From assembly GCA_947650285.1 (NCBI GenBank), contig CANTFL010001484.1, forward strand, positions 1 through 64,000: a DNA stretch of 64,000 nt, read 5' to 3'. The DNA comes from Hyaloperonospora brassicae. Taxonomy: Eukaryota > Oomycota > Peronosporomycetes > Peronosporales > Peronosporaceae. Positions 62,832 to 64,000 of this stretch are shown in pieces. The translations under genes were made by a program, and so were the position numbers. Each line of letters starts with the position of its first letter. The stretch's first letter is position 1. The notes below the pieces were generated by a model, which was not told the origin of the DNA, searched no databases, and was given only the letters and a program-made list of their open reading frames with translations.

Positions 62832-63702
62832 TGTAGCGGAGCTACACAGCTTCTTTAGTCAGAGGAAGACTTAACGCTCTACGAGTAACTTTGGTGTTAC
62901 GAACCCGACTCAAAGAGTCAACAAGCTCAAAGAGCTTACGGTCCCTGTTCCAGGGGGATCAAACGATCAAAAGAATCACAACACAGAGTGCTCAAGATCA
63001 GCTACCCTTACAGGCGTTGCTAGCTATTACTATCATGACGCTTAGTAAGGCACGTGTATTTGTTTGATCAAAATGGGAACTGAATTTTATTCTATTCTTT
63101 TAGCCTAAAAGAACGCCTTAGAACAAAGTAATCAACCTACTCGCTAATGTACTGAATAAAACCTCTCAAAAGATCTCGTAATCCGTGATTGACAGGCATT
63201 AGTCTTCAACAATTGATGCTGTAACGGGGCAGCCCGTTACATGGAATTGTCACTTTAAGGAAAGTGACAATAAAGAATATGAAGTTGAATATTCTTTGAA
63301 CAATATCACCAAAGTGGTGATATTGAAGGGTCGACCAAAGAGTCTGTTCATTGGTTGATATCTTGACGATATCAATCCACCAATCGCCGCAAGACGCGCG
63401 CAATGAGTAGTGACGAGACGTCACCATACACTTAGTTATATAAGTAAAATTAAGTTAAGTCAAACAGAGAGACAGTAGTTAAAAGACTATTATATTAATA
63501 TAACAGTTCTGCTTTTACCTTACCTACGCTTCCTCGCTTGCCACGTGTACGTCTGTCGGGGCACCGAAACCCTTGCATTAAGTTCACGCAAGGGTGTGCC
63601 CCGTTACAGATGCTGTGTTCTAATATCACTTGAAACGGTATCCCATCCCTTGTGTGCACCACACCTATTGTCGACTACCAGTCGACCTGAAACCCCGTTA
63701 CA
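62832..63702 (-). repeat. Element 2 right LTR, split by a solo LTR
   Basis: Same sequence as the left LTR with a modest number of substitutions. It is interrupted at 63,220-63,608 by a solo LTR of the Element 1 family with its GATGC duplication. Confidence 0.92.
63220..63608 (+). mobile_element. Nested solo LTR, Element 1 family
   Basis: 389 bp, TGTAACGGGGCAGCCCG to GTGCCCCGTTACA, flanked by GATGC at 63,215-63,219 and 63,609-63,613. It lies inside the right LTR of Element 2, which itself lies inside a LINE. Most hairpin arms are intact, so it is younger than the solo LTRs at 8.4 and 46.1 kb. Confidence 0.95.
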
Positions 63703-63859
63703 GCATGCCTACGCCTCCGAGGTTAGCAGGCACAAAAAAAAACCGGCCCTTCTCGTTTCGCCGAGACAAGCGGGTGGATTGAATCTTGCTTCGTTTGACG
63801 TGGCCACCAAAACGCAGAGAACAAAGCATGCGCTAAATATTAAAAACTATCGTGTTTGA
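63703..63859 (+). pseudogene. Second LINE, right part after the Element 2 insertion
   Basis: After removal of Element 2 and one copy of GCATG, the reverse-transcriptase C-terminal frame from 55,728 continues here without a shift and reads PALLVSPRQAGGLNLASFD, the conserved LINE tail motif (P-x-x-x-GGL-x-L-x-x). It ends at a stop at 63,857-63,859. A lysine run (AAAAAAAAA) precedes it. Confidence 0.8.
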
Positions 63860-64000
63860 CAGGTTTCAAGGTTCAAGTGCTATACCATGGAACGGCGTCA
63901 CCTGATTGGTTGATTACCGTGGGACGTGACATGTGGGACACGACGGGCCATCGACAAAATGGGACGTGTGGACAGAGGGGAATGTGAGAGGCGAAAGCTA
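63860..64000. other. Right edge, nothing recognised
   Basis: Short non-coding end of the window with GGGACGTG repeated near 63,920-63,970. No feature is supported. Confidence 0.4.

Larger units (their letters stand above)
55729..63702 (-). mobile_element. Element 2: decayed Ty3/gypsy retrotransposon related to Element 1
   Basis: The LTRs are 477 bp each: 55,729-56,205, and 62,832-63,702 once the 389-bp solo LTR and its 5-bp duplication are subtracted. The flanking duplication is GCATG at 55,724-55,728 and 63,703-63,707. On the minus strand gag, protease, reverse transcriptase, RNase H and integrase follow in Ty3 order with many stops. The primer-binding sequence (TGGTAGCACTCG, two bases after the LTR) agrees with Element 1 in its first nine bases. 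It was inserted in the reverse transcriptase C-terminal region of a plus-strand LINE. Confidence 0.95.

Noticed and set aside
63545..63702. Left half of a 104-codon plus-strand frame ending at 63,859
   Set aside because: It starts inside the nested solo LTR and Element 2 LTR; only the part after 63,702 is LINE-derived coding text.
1..64000. RXLR- or Crinkler-type effector genes
   Set aside because: No frame showed a signal peptide followed by RXLR or LFLAK-type motifs.

Overview
The window looks like part of an oomycete nuclear genome, probably Peronosporales (Phytophthora or downy-mildew type). This rests on compact genes with few or short GT-AG introns, an initiator-like TCATTTC just upstream of one start codon, a one-chain multi-PAS hybrid histidine kinase, and abundant Ty3/gypsy, Ty1/copia and LINE sequence. 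The species call is an inference. No ribosomal RNA, tRNA, CRISPR or bacterial operon structure was seen.

Layout. (1) 1-15,140 is AT-rich and repeat-derived. It holds an inverted-repeat element carrying a broken KIX-type gene fragment (948-2569), a GYT-rich simple repeat, fragments of Ty3/gypsy genes, a solo LTR with an intact 5-bp target duplication (8399-8809) and a decayed minus-strand Ty1/copia element (10,208-13,690). (2) 15,442-34,991 is a gene island. It holds a homocysteine S-methyltransferase-like gene (minus), a divergent eight-exon acyl-CoA-binding/ankyrin gene (plus), a membrane protein with a cold-shock-like domain (minus), a 1017-residue PPR protein (plus), a 1.27-kb insertion with 121-bp tandem repeats, and a 2024-residue hybrid histidine kinase with ten PAS domains (plus). 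(3) 35,000-64,000 is a nested-transposon region. A minus-strand host-type gene (now a pseudogene) is split by a complete 7976-bp Ty3/gypsy element, Element 1 (37,860-45,835). A solo LTR, a decayed minus-strand LINE (46,575-53,630) and a decayed plus-strand LINE follow. The second LINE is itself split by a second Ty3/gypsy element, Element 2 (55,729-63,702), whose right LTR contains another solo LTR of the Element 1 family.

The most unusual material is in the two related Ty3 elements. Both carry an ORF (intact in Element 1, decayed in Element 2) on the strand opposite to gag-pol, tail-to-tail with and overlapping the 3' end of pol. Element 1 is also built, through LTRs, gag, pol and the antisense ORF, from successive short near-perfect inverted repeats (arms about 6-12 bp, short loops, roughly every 25-40 bp), so both strands could fold into strings of hairpins. 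Element 2's LTRs show the same. Element 1 also has a canonical A-AAA-AAT minus-one slippery site exactly at the gag/pol junction. These are direct readings of the sequence; their function is inference.
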